Part shown: positions 10,883 to 20,196 of the stretch, piece after piece | Position numbering within the stretch: the stretch's first letter is position 1 | How the letters are laid out: every line of letters starts with the position of its first letter | Source of the DNA: Alphaproteobacteria bacterium | GTDB taxonomy: Bacteria > Pseudomonadota > Alphaproteobacteria > UBA6615 | Reading direction: 5' to 3' | DNA: 64,000 bases | Assembly (NCBI GenBank): GCA_021774445.1 | Contig: JAJFJA010000056.1 | Coordinates: forward strand, 82,347 to 146,346 | Notes under the pieces: generated by a model | Databases searched by the model: none | What the model saw: the letters and a program-made list of their open reading frames with translations, nothing else | Told to the model about the DNA's origin: nothing | Translations under genes and position numbers: made by a program

Positions 10883-11464
10883 TCACAGCCACTTTGAGTC
10901 AACCTTTGCGACGCCACTGGGCAGTTTGGCGAGAGCGGGGAATACATCATCGACTTTGTCGACGAAGGTCAGCAGCTCGGCGTTCTCGGGCCGGGCATAT
11001 CCCTGCTCAATTATTGAGTCGAGCAAGTGGCGAACAGGCTGCCAATAGCCGTCGAGATCGACGATTACGATCGGCTTGGTGTGTAAGCCGAGTTGCTTCC
11101 ATGTCAGGGTCTCGAACAACTCTTCCAGCGTTCCGATACCGCCCGGGAGAATCACGAAACCGTCAGACAATTCCGCCATCCGGGCTTTGCGCTCATGCAT
11201 GCTGTCGACGACTTCGAGGCGGGTGACTTGGGTGTGGCCGATCTCATATTCGTCGAGGAATCGAGGAATGATGCCGACGACCTCGCCGCCGGCGGCGAGG
11301 GTCGCATCGGCGATTTGGCCCATGACGCCCACCCGACCACCACCATAGACCAGCGTGATGCTCCGTTCGGCAAGCTGGCGGCCCAGCTTCCTGGCATTGT
11401 CCAGGTGGCTTTTAGCCCCCTTCGCTGAGCCACAATAGACGCAAAGCGTACTAATATCCGCCAT
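10883..11464 (-). CDS. LOG family nucleoside-5'-phosphate phosphoribohydrolase (TIGR00730 type)
   Basis: A Rossmann-like lysine-decarboxylase-fold protein of 193 residues. Characterised LOG-family members release a free base from nucleoside 5'-monophosphates, including cytokinin ribotides. Seen: the N-terminal nucleotide-binding start LCVYCGSAKG, glycine-rich VYGGGRVGVMG, MHERKARM with the catalytic Arg, and the family hallmark PGGIGTLEELFE. Despite older annotation it is not expected to decarboxylate lysine. The ATG at 11464 is chosen because the conserved sequence starts there; a TTG at 11503 would add 13 unconserved residues. It is upstream of icd and divergent from the LysM gene. The in-vivo substrate is not known. 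Confidence 0.9.
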   Translation of the reverse strand: MADISTLCVYCGSAKGAKSHLDNARKLGRQLAERSITLVYGGGRVGVMGQIADATLAAGGEVVGIIPRFLDEYEIGHTQVTRLEVVDSMHERKARMAELSDGFVILPGGIGTLEELFETLTWKQLGLHTKPIVIVDLDGYWQPVRHLLDSIIEQGYARPENAELLTFVDKVDDVFPALAKLPSGVAKVDSKWL

Positions 11465-11608
11465 TCCTACATTCTGACTCGGGTTGTGAAACAGGCCGCA
11501 CAACGCCGGTTTTGGCTTTGTTTGTCAAGGCCGTGGGCGTGATTGCACCGACTCGCCACCCGTATTAGGGTACGCGCCTTGGGCATATTACTTACTTCGT
11601 GAGGCTTC

Positions 11609-14296
11609 GTGAATCGCCCACTCGTGTTCGGTGGGATAGCGGTGCTTGCTGCTGCCGCCGCTGTCGGCTTGTTTTTGTTCTTTGAAATGGAGCCGCCGCC
11701 GGAGCTTCCGGTTGCTAGGACCACTTTGCCGGCTGTCGAGCCGGCGCCGGCTCGGCCCCCTGAACAGGTGGCTGAAGAGACGCCAATCGCGCCGGCCCCC
11801 GGCGATTCCGATGACGTCGCGCAGGTGCCCGGTAGCACTGGAGCGGCAGGCGAAGGTCAGTCGTCGGAGGGCGCGACGGCCACGGGGTCGGTCAGCATAC
11901 CGGATGCGGTCGATGGCCCAGACGCCGGCCCAGCTGATCCAGTGGCAGAGACGCCGGCAACAGCCCAGACACCGGTGACGCCAGACTCGTCGGCGCTTAC
12001 CGAGGCTGACCGTCCGGCTGAGACACCAACGGCTTCGGCGACGGGTGAGACTGCCGCCGCCGCGCCGAAATTGCCGATATTAGGAACCACGGAACAGCCC
12101 GCGGTTGGGGAGGGGGTCGAGCCGCAAGTTGTGGAGCCGCTGGTATCCGCGCCGGCCCCGGAAGACTCAGCGGATGCGCCGGAGGTCACCGCGTTAGCCC
12201 CGGAGGCCCTGTCTACGCAGGCGCCGGCAGAACCAGCGGTTGCCGAGACGCCGAAATTGGTGCCGGCGCCGGTGGACTCGGTAGAGGCGCCGCAGATCAG
12301 CGCCTTAGTGCCGGAAACGGTGACGGCGCCGGTGGACTCGGTAGAGGCGCCGCAGATCAGCGCCTTAGTGCCGGAAACGGTGACGGCGCCGGCGGACTCA
12401 GTAGAGGCGCCGCAGATCAGTGCTGTAGCGCCGGAACCGGCGCCAGCGCCGGCAGACTCGGCGGAAGCGCCGCAGACCAGTGACCTGGCGCCGGAACCGG
12501 CGTCAGCCCCGGGAACGCTGAAGTTGCCAGAAACGGCTGCCGATGGGTCGGCCGCCGAGCCGGGGGGTGCGCCGACCACGGTCGAGATCCCATCTCAAGA
12601 TCAGCAAGTTGCAGGGGTGACACGTGATGATGGCGGTGCTGCAACCGGTTCACCTGACGCTGGCGACGTTGCCAGCGAGGTACCGGAGGTGCCACTGGTC
12701 GGCACGACGGCGCCGCCAGGGGGCGCGGATGCGGAGACCCCGGCGACGCAAGCAACTGCGCCGGACGATGGTGCGACGGTGGCCGAGAGGCCGTCGGATG
12801 ATCCACAGGTCGCTGCAATCGACCTGGCGCCGGTCAAGTCTCAAGAGCCGGCGGGTGGCGATGCCGGCCCGAGTTCAAAACTGCCAGTCGGTGTGTCGGC
12901 ACCGCCTGAGGCCGACACACCAAGCGCGGACGGCGATACGGCGTCCGCGACCGCTTCCGAGCCTGCGGCGACTGTGGGTGCGTTGGCCGAGTCAGTCCGG
13001 GGCGGGGCCGAGGAAGCGGCGCGGCAACCATCCGAAGCGACCGCGACAGCGTTGCCGAGCGTAACGGAACCGGACTCACCGGCCGTTGCGGAAGCCGTCA
13101 GCCGCGAGGTTGCGCAAGACGCAACCGCCGAAGCGCCGCCCGTCGAAGCGCCGCTCGTCAAGGTGCCGACGGCGACTGACCAGCCGACGAGCGATGCCGA
13201 CACTCAGATTGCCAGCGTGGTACCGCCGGCGTCGCCTGAGGTGACGGCGGACACTCCGGTCGAAGCCGTTGCGGCTCCGGCGGCGGCGGTTGAGCGAGAG
13301 GCGGGAGAGGCTGGCGCCGAGGCCGTACCGCCAGAGGAGCTGCCCAGTCAGATCGCCCGCGTGGCCCCGGAACCGGTGCCCGCGACACCGCCGGCGGCGC
13401 CGGCCGCGGTGGCCCCAATTCCCGATTTGCCCGGTATTGCCGCGCCGACCTTCGATGTCGTGCGGGTGGACAAGAGCGGCCAGGCGGTGATTGCTGGTCG
13501 CGCCGAGCCTGGTTGCCGGGTTGAGGTGCGTGATGGCGACAACTTGATTGGCGTGGTGACGGCGGACCGCCGTGGCGAATGGGTGTTGGTCACCCCGGAA
13601 GCTTTGCCGGCCGGGTCGCGTGAGCTCGGCCTGACAGAGTTTTGCGACGGTGCTGATGCCGTGCGCTCGGACCGGTTGGTGGTGGTGGTTGTGCCGCAGC
13701 CAGGGGCCGACATAGCCGGTCGGGAAACCGGACAAAGGTCGGGGGCGCTGGCACTGTCGGTTCCCCGCGAGGGCACCGGCGCGACGACAGTGCTGCAGGC
13801 ACCGACGCCCGAGGTCGCGGCCCGAGGCGCGCCGGAGCCGGTGCAGTCGTCGCTGTCGCTGGATGTGATCGACTATACCTCGGCGGGGCAGCTGGTGCTG
13901 TCCGGTCGTGCCGCGCCGAATGCCGATCTGTTGATCTATTTGGATAATGCGTTGATCGGCCGCGTCGGCAGCGACAGCGAAGGCCGCTGGCGCCTGGCGC
14001 CCGCACGGGAGGTCTCGCCGGGCCTGTACAGCCTGCGGGTCGACGAGGTGAGGCCGGACGGCAGCGTAGTGGCACGCATCGAATTGCCCTTCCTGCGCGG
14101 GGAGCCGCTGACGGATCTGCCTGAAGGGCGGCTGGTCGTGGTGCAACCGGGCAATAGTCTATGGCGGTTGGCGCGGCGGACCTACGGATCGGGCATCCAA
14201 TATACGCTGATATTCGAGGCGAACCGGGATCAGATCATGGATGAAGACCTGATCTATCCGGGCCAACTATTCACATTGCCGGCGGTCAGTCAGTAA
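11609..14296 (+). CDS. LysM-domain envelope protein with long Ala/Pro/Glu-rich region
   Basis: An 895-residue protein with a GTG start. Residues about 7-25 form a single membrane anchor (FGGIAVLAAAAAVGLFLFF). Residues about 30-600 are a disordered Ala/Pro/Glu/Thr-rich stalk with internal repeats. Two similar Ig-like beta modules follow (about 610-680, GQAVIAGRAEPGCRVEV, and 750-830, GQLVLSGRAAPNADLLIYL). The C-terminal LysM (about 845-893, VVVQPGNSLWRLARRTYG to DLIYPGQLFTLP) should bind peptidoglycan. The layout is an inner-membrane anchor, a periplasm-spanning flexible arm and a wall-binding tip. Related proteins occur next to LOG genes in Rhodospirillales, from memory. Exact function is unknown. 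Confidence 0.85.
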   Translation: MNRPLVFGGIAVLAAAAAVGLFLFFEMEPPPELPVARTTLPAVEPAPARPPEQVAEETPIAPAPGDSDDVAQVPGSTGAAGEGQSSEGATATGSVSIPDAVDGPDAGPADPVAETPATAQTPVTPDSSALTEADRPAETPTASATGETAAAAPKLPILGTTEQPAVGEGVEPQVVEPLVSAPAPEDSADAPEVTALAPEALSTQAPAEPAVAETPKLVPAPVDSVEAPQISALVPETVTAPVDSVEAPQISALVPETVTAPADSVEAPQISAVAPEPAPAPADSAEAPQTSDLAPEPASAPGTLKLPETAADGSAAEPGGAPTTVEIPSQDQQVAGVTRDDGGAATGSPDAGDVASEVPEVPLVGTTAPPGGADAETPATQATAPDDGATVAERPSDDPQVAAIDLAPVKSQEPAGGDAGPSSKLPVGVSAPPEADTPSADGDTASATASEPAATVGALAESVRGGAEEAARQPSEATATALPSVTEPDSPAVAEAVSREVAQDATAEAPPVEAPLVKVPTATDQPTSDADTQIASVVPPASPEVTADTPVEAVAAPAAAVEREAGEAGAEAVPPEELPSQIARVAPEPVPATPPAAPAAVAPIPDLPGIAAPTFDVVRVDKSGQAVIAGRAEPGCRVEVRDGDNLIGVVTADRRGEWVLVTPEALPAGSRELGLTEFCDGADAVRSDRLVVVVVPQPGADIAGRETGQRSGALALSVPREGTGATTVLQAPTPEVAARGAPEPVQSSLSLDVIDYTSAGQLVLSGRAAPNADLLIYLDNALIGRVGSDSEGRWRLAPAREVSPGLYSLRVDEVRPDGSVVARIELPFLRGEPLTDLPEGRLVVVQPGNSLWRLARRTYGSGIQYTLIFEANRDQIMDEDLIYPGQLFTLPAVSQ
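12265..12504 (+). repeat. four 60-bp tandem repeats within the LysM gene
   Basis: Four consecutive 60-base units, each encoding a 20-residue repeat around VEAPQISALVPETV. The first two units are almost identical and the last two are diverged, which points to recent duplication at one end. The period is a multiple of three, so changes in copy number keep the frame and alter only stalk length. Confidence 0.9.
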
Positions 14297-14313
14297 GTCC
14301 CCGGGGCCGATGC

Positions 14314-14766
14314 TTAGACGGCGCTTACGTGCATAAGCGCTTCTTGCCGGACACGATGGGTGAATGATCCGCTTTGCAGGACGAAGCGGATAGCAGCGCT
14401 GACGAGCGCGATGGGATCGATGGGACGGGCGATGGGTACTTCGCCGGCCACCGTGATGCGCTGTTGTGGCGAAAGGCCACAGGAGCCCCAGGGCGAGTTC
14501 CGCGCCCCGTTGATCAGGGAATATAGAGCGTTTCGGGCGGCGGGCGATTCGGCGCTGTAAGGCATGGGGGCGATATCGGCGCTCACCAGCAAGGCGGCTT
14601 GCTGTCCCCTGGCGTAGAACCGCGCTTCATAGGGCACGTCGGCGACGATAAAGCCGAATCTTAGTTTGGCGTTGGCGGATGCCGTTGATATGTAGCCGTC
14701 ATCGTCGAGATACCAAGGACTCGCCGGCGCAGGCTGATTCAGTGGGGGCTGGGCGCTCAACGGCAT
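14314..14766 (-). CDS. hypothetical protein, YbjN/secretion-chaperone-like fold suspected
   Basis: About 150 residues, no signal peptide. The pattern is several beta strands (FGFIVADVPYEARFYARG, QAALLVSADIAPMPY), a helix (ARNALYSLINGAR), a second strand pair and a C-terminal helix. This resembles the YbjN/type III chaperone arrangement, but that is a weak inference from the strand/helix order alone. The ATG at 14766 has GGAG close by; a GTG at 14799 would add 11 residues. It converges with the LysM gene, whose end is 17 bases away. I do not recognise a named family. Confidence 0.7.
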   Translation of the reverse strand: MPLSAQPPLNQPAPASPWYLDDDGYISTASANAKLRFGFIVADVPYEARFYARGQQAALLVSADIAPMPYSAESPAARNALYSLINGARNSPWGSCGLSPQQRITVAGEVPIARPIDPIALVSAAIRFVLQSGSFTHRVRQEALMHVSAV

Positions 14767-15038
14767 GACTCCGGATCGGTTGACGTATTGTTCTAGCACC
14801 CCGTTTTGAATAACCTGTTAATACCCAATGCGGGCTCCCCGTGCAGTAGAAATGTTCTTTTTTATCAGTTAGTTCTGCTTCTTTTCTGCCGTGGATCGGG
14901 AACATATTCGGCGTGGCGGATTGGGCTTGGGCACGGTCGAGCAGCGCGGAGATCACGATTGTTTGTGACTCTTCGTGGTAAAGCTTGCTTAAGTCTTTGT
15001 GGTCGTTCCAAGAGGACCTGCAGGGAGTCCGGCTCACG

Positions 15039-15659
15039 ATGCTCGACGCACCGATGAGAAAAATTATTGATCCACCGCTCAATTACGCCGGGCGTCGGAT
15101 TGCCGGTATTGGGGTGTCGGCCAACGAGATCACGGTGTCCGGTTTCGTCGTCGGCATGGCCGCGGTGCCGCTGCTCGCCTTTGAGCATTACTTAGGCGCT
15201 CTGGCGGTGATCTTGGCTAACCGACTGTTCGACGGGCTGGATGGTGCGACCGCGCGTAGTGCCGGCCCGACGGATTTCGGCGGCTATCTCGATATCGTCT
15301 GCGATTTCATTTTCTATTCGGCGGTGATCTTTGGTTTCGCCCTGGCGAGACCGGCCGAGAATGGTTTGGCCGCCGCGTTTCTCATCTTGAGCTTCGTCGG
15401 GACGGGGACCTCGTTCCTGGCCTACGCGATACTGGCGGCAAAGCGGGGACGGGCGAGCGAACAACGTGGCCACAGCCATAAGGCGTTTTACTACCTTGGT
15501 GGCCTCACCGAAGGCACGGAGACCATCGCCTTCATCGTGGCGATGACGCTCTTGCCGGACTCGTTCGTGGTGCTCGCGGTGGTCTTTGGCGCGTTGGCCT
15601 GGCTCACCACCGGCAGCCGGGTCGTGATGGCCTGGCGGTCCTTTCGGCTGAGCGCTTAG
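15039..15659 (+). CDS. CDP-alcohol phosphatidyltransferase family membrane protein
   Basis: An integral membrane enzyme of 206 residues that would transfer a phosphatidyl (or similar) group from a CDP-linked donor to an alcohol. It has about six membrane segments. The catalytic motif is complete in acidic residues: DGLDGATAR, then after seven residues GGYLDIVCD. The AR-to-G spacing is seven rather than the usual eight seen in PgsA/PssA. The ATG at 15039 has GGGAG upstream; a TTG at 14985 is possible. The acceptor alcohol cannot be inferred. It converges with the RND pump gene, with 7 bases between stops. Confidence 0.86.
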   Translation: MLDAPMRKIIDPPLNYAGRRIAGIGVSANEITVSGFVVGMAAVPLLAFEHYLGALAVILANRLFDGLDGATARSAGPTDFGGYLDIVCDFIFYSAVIFGFALARPAENGLAAAFLILSFVGTGTSFLAYAILAAKRGRASEQRGHSHKAFYYLGGLTEGTETIAFIVAMTLLPDSFVVLAVVFGALAWLTTGSRVVMAWRSFRLSA

Positions 15660-15666
15660 AGACCGC

Positions 15667-18600
15667 TCACTCGGCCGGCGCGGGTAGGCCCTTGGGGCCC
15701 TCGGTCATACCCCGTTTGCCGGCCCGACGTTCTTGGGCGTTGGCCCGGGCCATCAGGGCGCACGGCGTTACGATGAGGGTGAGCACCGTGGCGAAAGCCA
15801 GGCCACAGACGATGGCCGTGGAAAGTTGTACCCACCATTGCGTTGAGGGTGCGCCCTGAGTGATCTCGCGGCTGACGAAGTCGATATTGGTCTGCAACAC
15901 CATCGGCATGAGGCCAAGGATCGTCGTCACCGAGGTGAGCAGGACCGGGCGCAGGCGCTGGGCACCGGTCAACAGGATGGCTTTGTGGGCATCACCGACC
16001 GTCTGCCGCAGTCGGTCGTAGGTATCGATCAGCACGATGTTGTTGTTGACGACGATACCCGCCAAGGCGATGACGCCGACGCCACTCATGACGATGCCGA
16101 AGGGCTGCCTGATCAGCAGGAGGCCGAGCATGACGCCCACCGTCGATAGGATGACCGCCGATAGGATCAGCAGCGCGCTGTAAAAGCTATTGAATTGGGT
16201 TACCAGAATGATCGCCATGATGAACAGGGCGATCACAAATGCCTTCAGGAGAAAGGCTTGAGCCGCCGCTTGCTCCTCATCTTCACCTTGGAAAGTGATG
16301 GTAACACGGGGGTCGATATCGGCGCTGGGCAGCCATGCCTTGATCTGACGTACCATTTCGTCGGCAAGGACATCGGGCGCCAGGTCCGCCTTGACGGACA
16401 TGACGCGTTCGCCGTCGACCCGCTGCAGGGTCCCGGTCCGCGGAACCGGCGCGCGCTTAACGAAGTTGCTGAGCGGCACGAGGCCTTCCGAGGTCGTTAT
16501 ACGAATACGGTCGAGCTGGTCGATGGTTCGGTTATCGGTGGGAAAGCGTACGGAAACGTCAATTTCCTCGTCGCTGTCGTCGGGTCGATAGTCGGTTACC
16601 GTCAGACCGTTGGTGACGAGTTTGATGGCGTTGCCGATCAGGGCGACGTCGGCACCAAATTTCGCGGCTTCCGGTCGATCGACGGTCAACTCCCACTCGA
16701 TGCCGGGCATCGGTCGACTATCTTCGATATCCTCAAGACCCTCGAGACCGTCGAAGAAAGCTCGGACCTTTGCGGTTTCAGCCGACAACAGCGACGGCAC
16801 GCGGGAGCTCAGGCGGACTTGGACGGGCTTACCAACGGGCGGGCCACCCTCCTGCTTGCGGGTCTCGACCTGAATCCCGGCGAGATGCGCCGTGCGTTCG
16901 TTGATTTCCGCCAAGATGTCGTCGGCCTTGCGGCGCTCGTCCCAATTGACAAACTCGAGTTGGATCTTACCGACAATATCCTCGGCCTCATCGTCCTGGC
17001 TCGGTAGGTTGCCGGTGTTGGTGTAGATCGAGTCGAATTCGCCGCGTTCGTTTTGGATAAGTAAAACCTGCGCTTCGACCTCACGGACCAAGGCGGCTTT
17101 TTCATCGACGGACAAGTTACCGCGGGCGTGAACGTTGATCACGGCGACGTCGGGTTCGACGTTCGGAAAGAACTCGACGCCCTTGCCGAGGGCGATATAC
17201 GCCCCCCAAGAGCCGACCAGCAGCAGGCCGGCGGCGATGAGGACGAAGGAAGGGCGTCGGATAGCTGCGGCCAGGACCCGGACATAAAGACCGGTGGCGC
17301 CGCCAACCTGGCGAATGTCTACATCGCTGTCAGGCGACAGAGATTGCGTCCGGGCGGGGTCGATACCGCCGGGCGCCGTGCTTAGCGAGCGGCGCGCCAG
17401 GCGGCCGAGGGGCAGGATCAACCTGAGGCCCAGAACGGCGCCGATAATCGCGGCCACGACGGTGCCGCCGTTGAGTGCGATACCCTCCAGCGGGATCCGG
17501 CTGAAGCCGAAGCGGGCTAGGCCGCCAAACAAGCCGGCTCCGGCGAGCAGTCCGAAAATGATCAGCAGTAGCTGGGTGACAGCGCCTAGACTGGCGCCAA
17601 GTACCGGCACGAAGATCAGGGCCATGAGCAGCGAGGCGCTCAGGGTCGCGACCAGCGTGATCGGCAGAAATTTCATGAATTCGCCGACAATCCCAGGCCA
17701 GAAGAGCAGTGGGGCAAAAGCGGCCAAGGTCGTGGCCGTCGAGGCGATGATCGGCCAAGCCATGCGTTTGGCGGCAAGGCCGAAAGCGACCGATGGCGGC
17801 TCGCCTTCGCGCAACTTGCGGTCGGCATATTCGGTAACGACAATGGCGCCGTCGACAAGCATGCCGACCGCCAGGATGAGGGCGAACAAGACGACGATAT
17901 TGACCGTCAAACCCAGGGATTGCAGAACCAGGATCCCGGTCAGGAACGATCCGGGAATGGCAATGCCGACGAGGATTCCCGAGCGGACGCCGAGAGCGGC
18001 GACGATCACGATCATCACCAGGAGAACGGCGCTGATGACGTTGTTGCGGAGATCGCCGAGCATCTGGCGGATGTCGGAGGACTTGTCCTGCGTGAAGCGG
18101 ACTTGGACCCCCGGCGGCCAATCCAGCTGTTCCCGCTCGACGAGTTCGCGGGCCGCTTCAATGGTTTCGATAATGTTCTCGCCGGTGCGCTTGGAGATCT
18201 CCAGGGTGACGGCGCGCTGGCCGTTGACGCGGGCATGGGTCTCTCGGTCCTTGAACGTGCGCCGAATGGTGGCGATGTCGCCGAGGGTGACGGCGGCGTC
18301 GGGGTTGACCTTAATGGGCATCTGCAAGATGTCCTGAACCGTCTCGAATAGCCCAGGGACCTTGATGGCAAAGCGACCTTGACCGGTGTCGAGGGCGCCG
18401 GCGGCGATCAGCAGATTGGAACGGCTGAGCTGGTTCAGCAATTGGGTGGCGTCGAGTTCGTAAGAGTCGACGAGGGAGGGATCGATAATAATCTCGACCA
18501 ACTCGTCGCGGTCGCCACCGATTTCGACGCTCAGGACGCTGGGTATGCCCTCCAGACGATCCCGGGTCTTGCGGGCAATGCGCATCAGGGTGCGCTCGGG

Positions 18601-19041
18601 CACGTCGCCGGAGAGCGTGACGATGAGGACCGGGAACAGGCTTAGATTAACTTCGTTAACGATCGGCTCGTCACTGCTGTCCGGAAGCTCAGGCTTGGCG
18701 AGATCGACCTTTTCGCGGACGTCGTCGAGGGCGGTATCCGCGTCGAAGCCGGCGTCGAACTCCAACAGCACGTTCGCGCCGCCCTGAAACGCCGACGAGC
18801 GCATCTCCTTCACGCCCTCGATGCTGCGCAGTTCGGTCTCCATGGGCCGCACCAGAAGCCGCTCCGCGTCCTCCGGGGAAATGCCGTCATGGGTCAAGGA
18901 GACATAGATGATCGGGATATTGATATCCGGGTCGGACTCCTTCGGAATCGTAATGAAGGCGAAGACACCGGCGGCGAGCAGCAGCAATAGAACCGCGATT
19001 ACTGAGCGAGAACGGTTTAGGGCAGCGTCGATCAGGCTCAT
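15667..19041 (-). CDS. RND-family efflux transporter, inner-membrane pump
   Basis: A resistance-nodulation-division pump of 1124 residues in the AcrB/HAE class. Residues about 11-29 are the first membrane helix, followed by two large periplasmic porter regions and two blocks of membrane helices. The proton-relay helix 4 contains GMLVDGAIVVTEY (Asp pair region). The second half carries the repeat MSGVGVIALAGIVVNNNIVLIDTY. A non-typical insert of about 60-80 hydrophobic and loop residues sits in the middle. It overlaps the adaptor gene by ATGA, so the two are translationally coupled. No outer-membrane TolC-like partner is encoded nearby. Substrate unknown. Confidence 0.93.
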   Translation of the reverse strand: MSLIDAALNRSRSVIAVLLLLLAAGVFAFITIPKESDPDINIPIIYVSLTHDGISPEDAERLLVRPMETELRSIEGVKEMRSSAFQGGANVLLEFDAGFDADTALDDVREKVDLAKPELPDSSDEPIVNEVNLSLFPVLIVTLSGDVPERTLMRIARKTRDRLEGIPSVLSVEIGGDRDELVEIIIDPSLVDSYELDATQLLNQLSRSNLLIAAGALDTGQGRFAIKVPGLFETVQDILQMPIKVNPDAAVTLGDIATIRRTFKDRETHARVNGQRAVTLEISKRTGENIIETIEAARELVEREQLDWPPGVQVRFTQDKSSDIRQMLGDLRNNVISAVLLVMIVIVAALGVRSGILVGIAIPGSFLTGILVLQSLGLTVNIVVLFALILAVGMLVDGAIVVTEYADRKLREGEPPSVAFGLAAKRMAWPIIASTATTLAAFAPLLFWPGIVGEFMKFLPITLVATLSASLLMALIFVPVLGASLGAVTQLLLIIFGLLAGAGLFGGLARFGFSRIPLEGIALNGGTVVAAIIGAVLGLRLILPLGRLARRSLSTAPGGIDPARTQSLSPDSDVDIRQVGGATGLYVRVLAAAIRRPSFVLIAAGLLLVGSWGAYIALGKGVEFFPNVEPDVAVINVHARGNLSVDEKAALVREVEAQVLLIQNERGEFDSIYTNTGNLPSQDDEAEDIVGKIQLEFVNWDERRKADDILAEINERTAHLAGIQVETRKQEGGPPVGKPVQVRLSSRVPSLLSAETAKVRAFFDGLEGLEDIEDSRPMPGIEWELTVDRPEAAKFGADVALIGNAIKLVTNGLTVTDYRPDDSDEEIDVSVRFPTDNRTIDQLDRIRITTSEGLVPLSNFVKRAPVPRTGTLQRVDGERVMSVKADLAPDVLADEMVRQIKAWLPSADIDPRVTITFQGEDEEQAAAQAFLLKAFVIALFIMAIILVTQFNSFYSALLILSAVILSTVGVMLGLLLIRQPFGIVMSGVGVIALAGIVVNNNIVLIDTYDRLRQTVGDAHKAILLTGAQRLRPVLLTSVTTILGLMPMVLQTNIDFVSREITQGAPSTQWWVQLSTAIVCGLAFATVLTLIVTPCALMARANAQERRAGKRGMTEGPKGLPAPAE

Positions 19042-20144
19042 GAAGCGCTGCCGGCCTTGATCGGTCCGGTGGCTTCGACAGCCTCAACGGACTGTCCGGG
19101 AACAACGAAATCCTGGCCGACCGTGATCAGCAAGATGTCGTCGGGCAGACCACCCAGCCACACGCCTTCCGACGTGTCTGCCAGGATCTCAACCGGAACG
19201 AACTCCACCTGTTGCGCGGCATTGACGATCTTGACACCAATGTCGCCGCTGTCCGCCAGAGTCAGCACCGACGGGGAAACCAGATGGCCGCGCCCACTCT
19301 CCGTGGCGACGGTGATAACGCTGGTCAGACCATCGCGGATGGCGATGTCGTCGTTGCCAACTTCCAGCTCGAAGCGATAGGTGCGGGTGCCGGCGTCGGC
19401 GGAATGGGCGACATAACTGACAATCCCATCCAGGGTGCCGGCGGTGCCGACGATCTCCGACTGGCCGAGGATGCCGACTTGCAACTGGCCAACCTCCCGC
19501 TCGGTGGCATAACCGACGAGAACGATGGGGTCGAGGTCCGAGATCGTCGCGGCGATATCACCGGCGGTTAAATAATCGCCGACCTCGGCATGGTCGCTAC
19601 CGACGATGCCGTCGAACGGAGCGCGGATCTCCGTGCGGTTGATGTCGATGCGCATCCGCTCAACAACAGCCCGTGCGGCGTCGAGCTGTGCCATCGCCGC
19701 GGCCAGGCTGGTCTGCGAGCGGAAACCCTTTTGCTGCAACTGGTCGGCGGCGCTGTACTCGATATCCCGTTGCCGCAGTAAGGCTTCAGCCTCCGCGAGT
19801 TTTGCCTGGCGGTCATCCATGGCCAGGCGGGCAATCAACTGGCCTTGCTGTACGCGGTCGCCCTTGTTCACGTAGATCTCTTCGACGCGCCCGTCGGTTT
19901 CCGCGCGCAACTCGACGGAACGAGAGGCTTCCGTCCGGCCATTGATGACCAGCAAACTGGTGCGCGGCGACGCCGTCAGTCTCGCCACACGGACTCGGGC
20001 CAGCGCCGGTCCCTGCTCGCCGGCGGCCTGGGCGACGGCTTCGCCCTCGCCACTATCGCGGGCGCCGTTGGCAAACTGACCCGACAGTATCCAGCCGCCG
20101 GCTACGAGGGTGATAATGACGGAGATAAGGACCGATTTTTTCAT
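19038..20144 (-). CDS. RND efflux periplasmic adaptor (membrane fusion protein)
   Basis: A 368-residue HlyD/AcrA-type adaptor that bridges the RND pump to an outer-membrane channel. It has an N-terminal membrane anchor or signal (ISVIITLVAGGWILSGQ), lipoyl half-motifs (VEEIYVNKGDRVQQGQLIARL and IRAPFDGIVGSDHAEVGDYL), a helical hairpin of about 80 residues between them, and beta-barrel and membrane-proximal domains behind. It is the gene immediately upstream of the pump and 52 bases downstream of the PadR regulator, so the three form one operon. Confidence 0.93.
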   Translation of the reverse strand: MKKSVLISVIITLVAGGWILSGQFANGARDSGEGEAVAQAAGEQGPALARVRVARLTASPRTSLLVINGRTEASRSVELRAETDGRVEEIYVNKGDRVQQGQLIARLAMDDRQAKLAEAEALLRQRDIEYSAADQLQQKGFRSQTSLAAAMAQLDAARAVVERMRIDINRTEIRAPFDGIVGSDHAEVGDYLTAGDIAATISDLDPIVLVGYATEREVGQLQVGILGQSEIVGTAGTLDGIVSYVAHSADAGTRTYRFELEVGNDDIAIRDGLTSVITVATESGRGHLVSPSVLTLADSGDIGVKIVNAAQQVEFVPVEILADTSEGVWLGGLPDDILLITVGQDFVVPGQSVEAVEATGPIKAGSAS

Positions 20145-20196
20145 TGTCCGGATTCCACAATTCTATCGGTGATCGGCGGTCCGCCAGCGCGCCGCG

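Noticed and set aside
12265..12504. Repeat array resembling CRISPR at first glance
   Set aside because: The 60-bp units are contiguous, in frame and coding, with no spacers and no cas genes.
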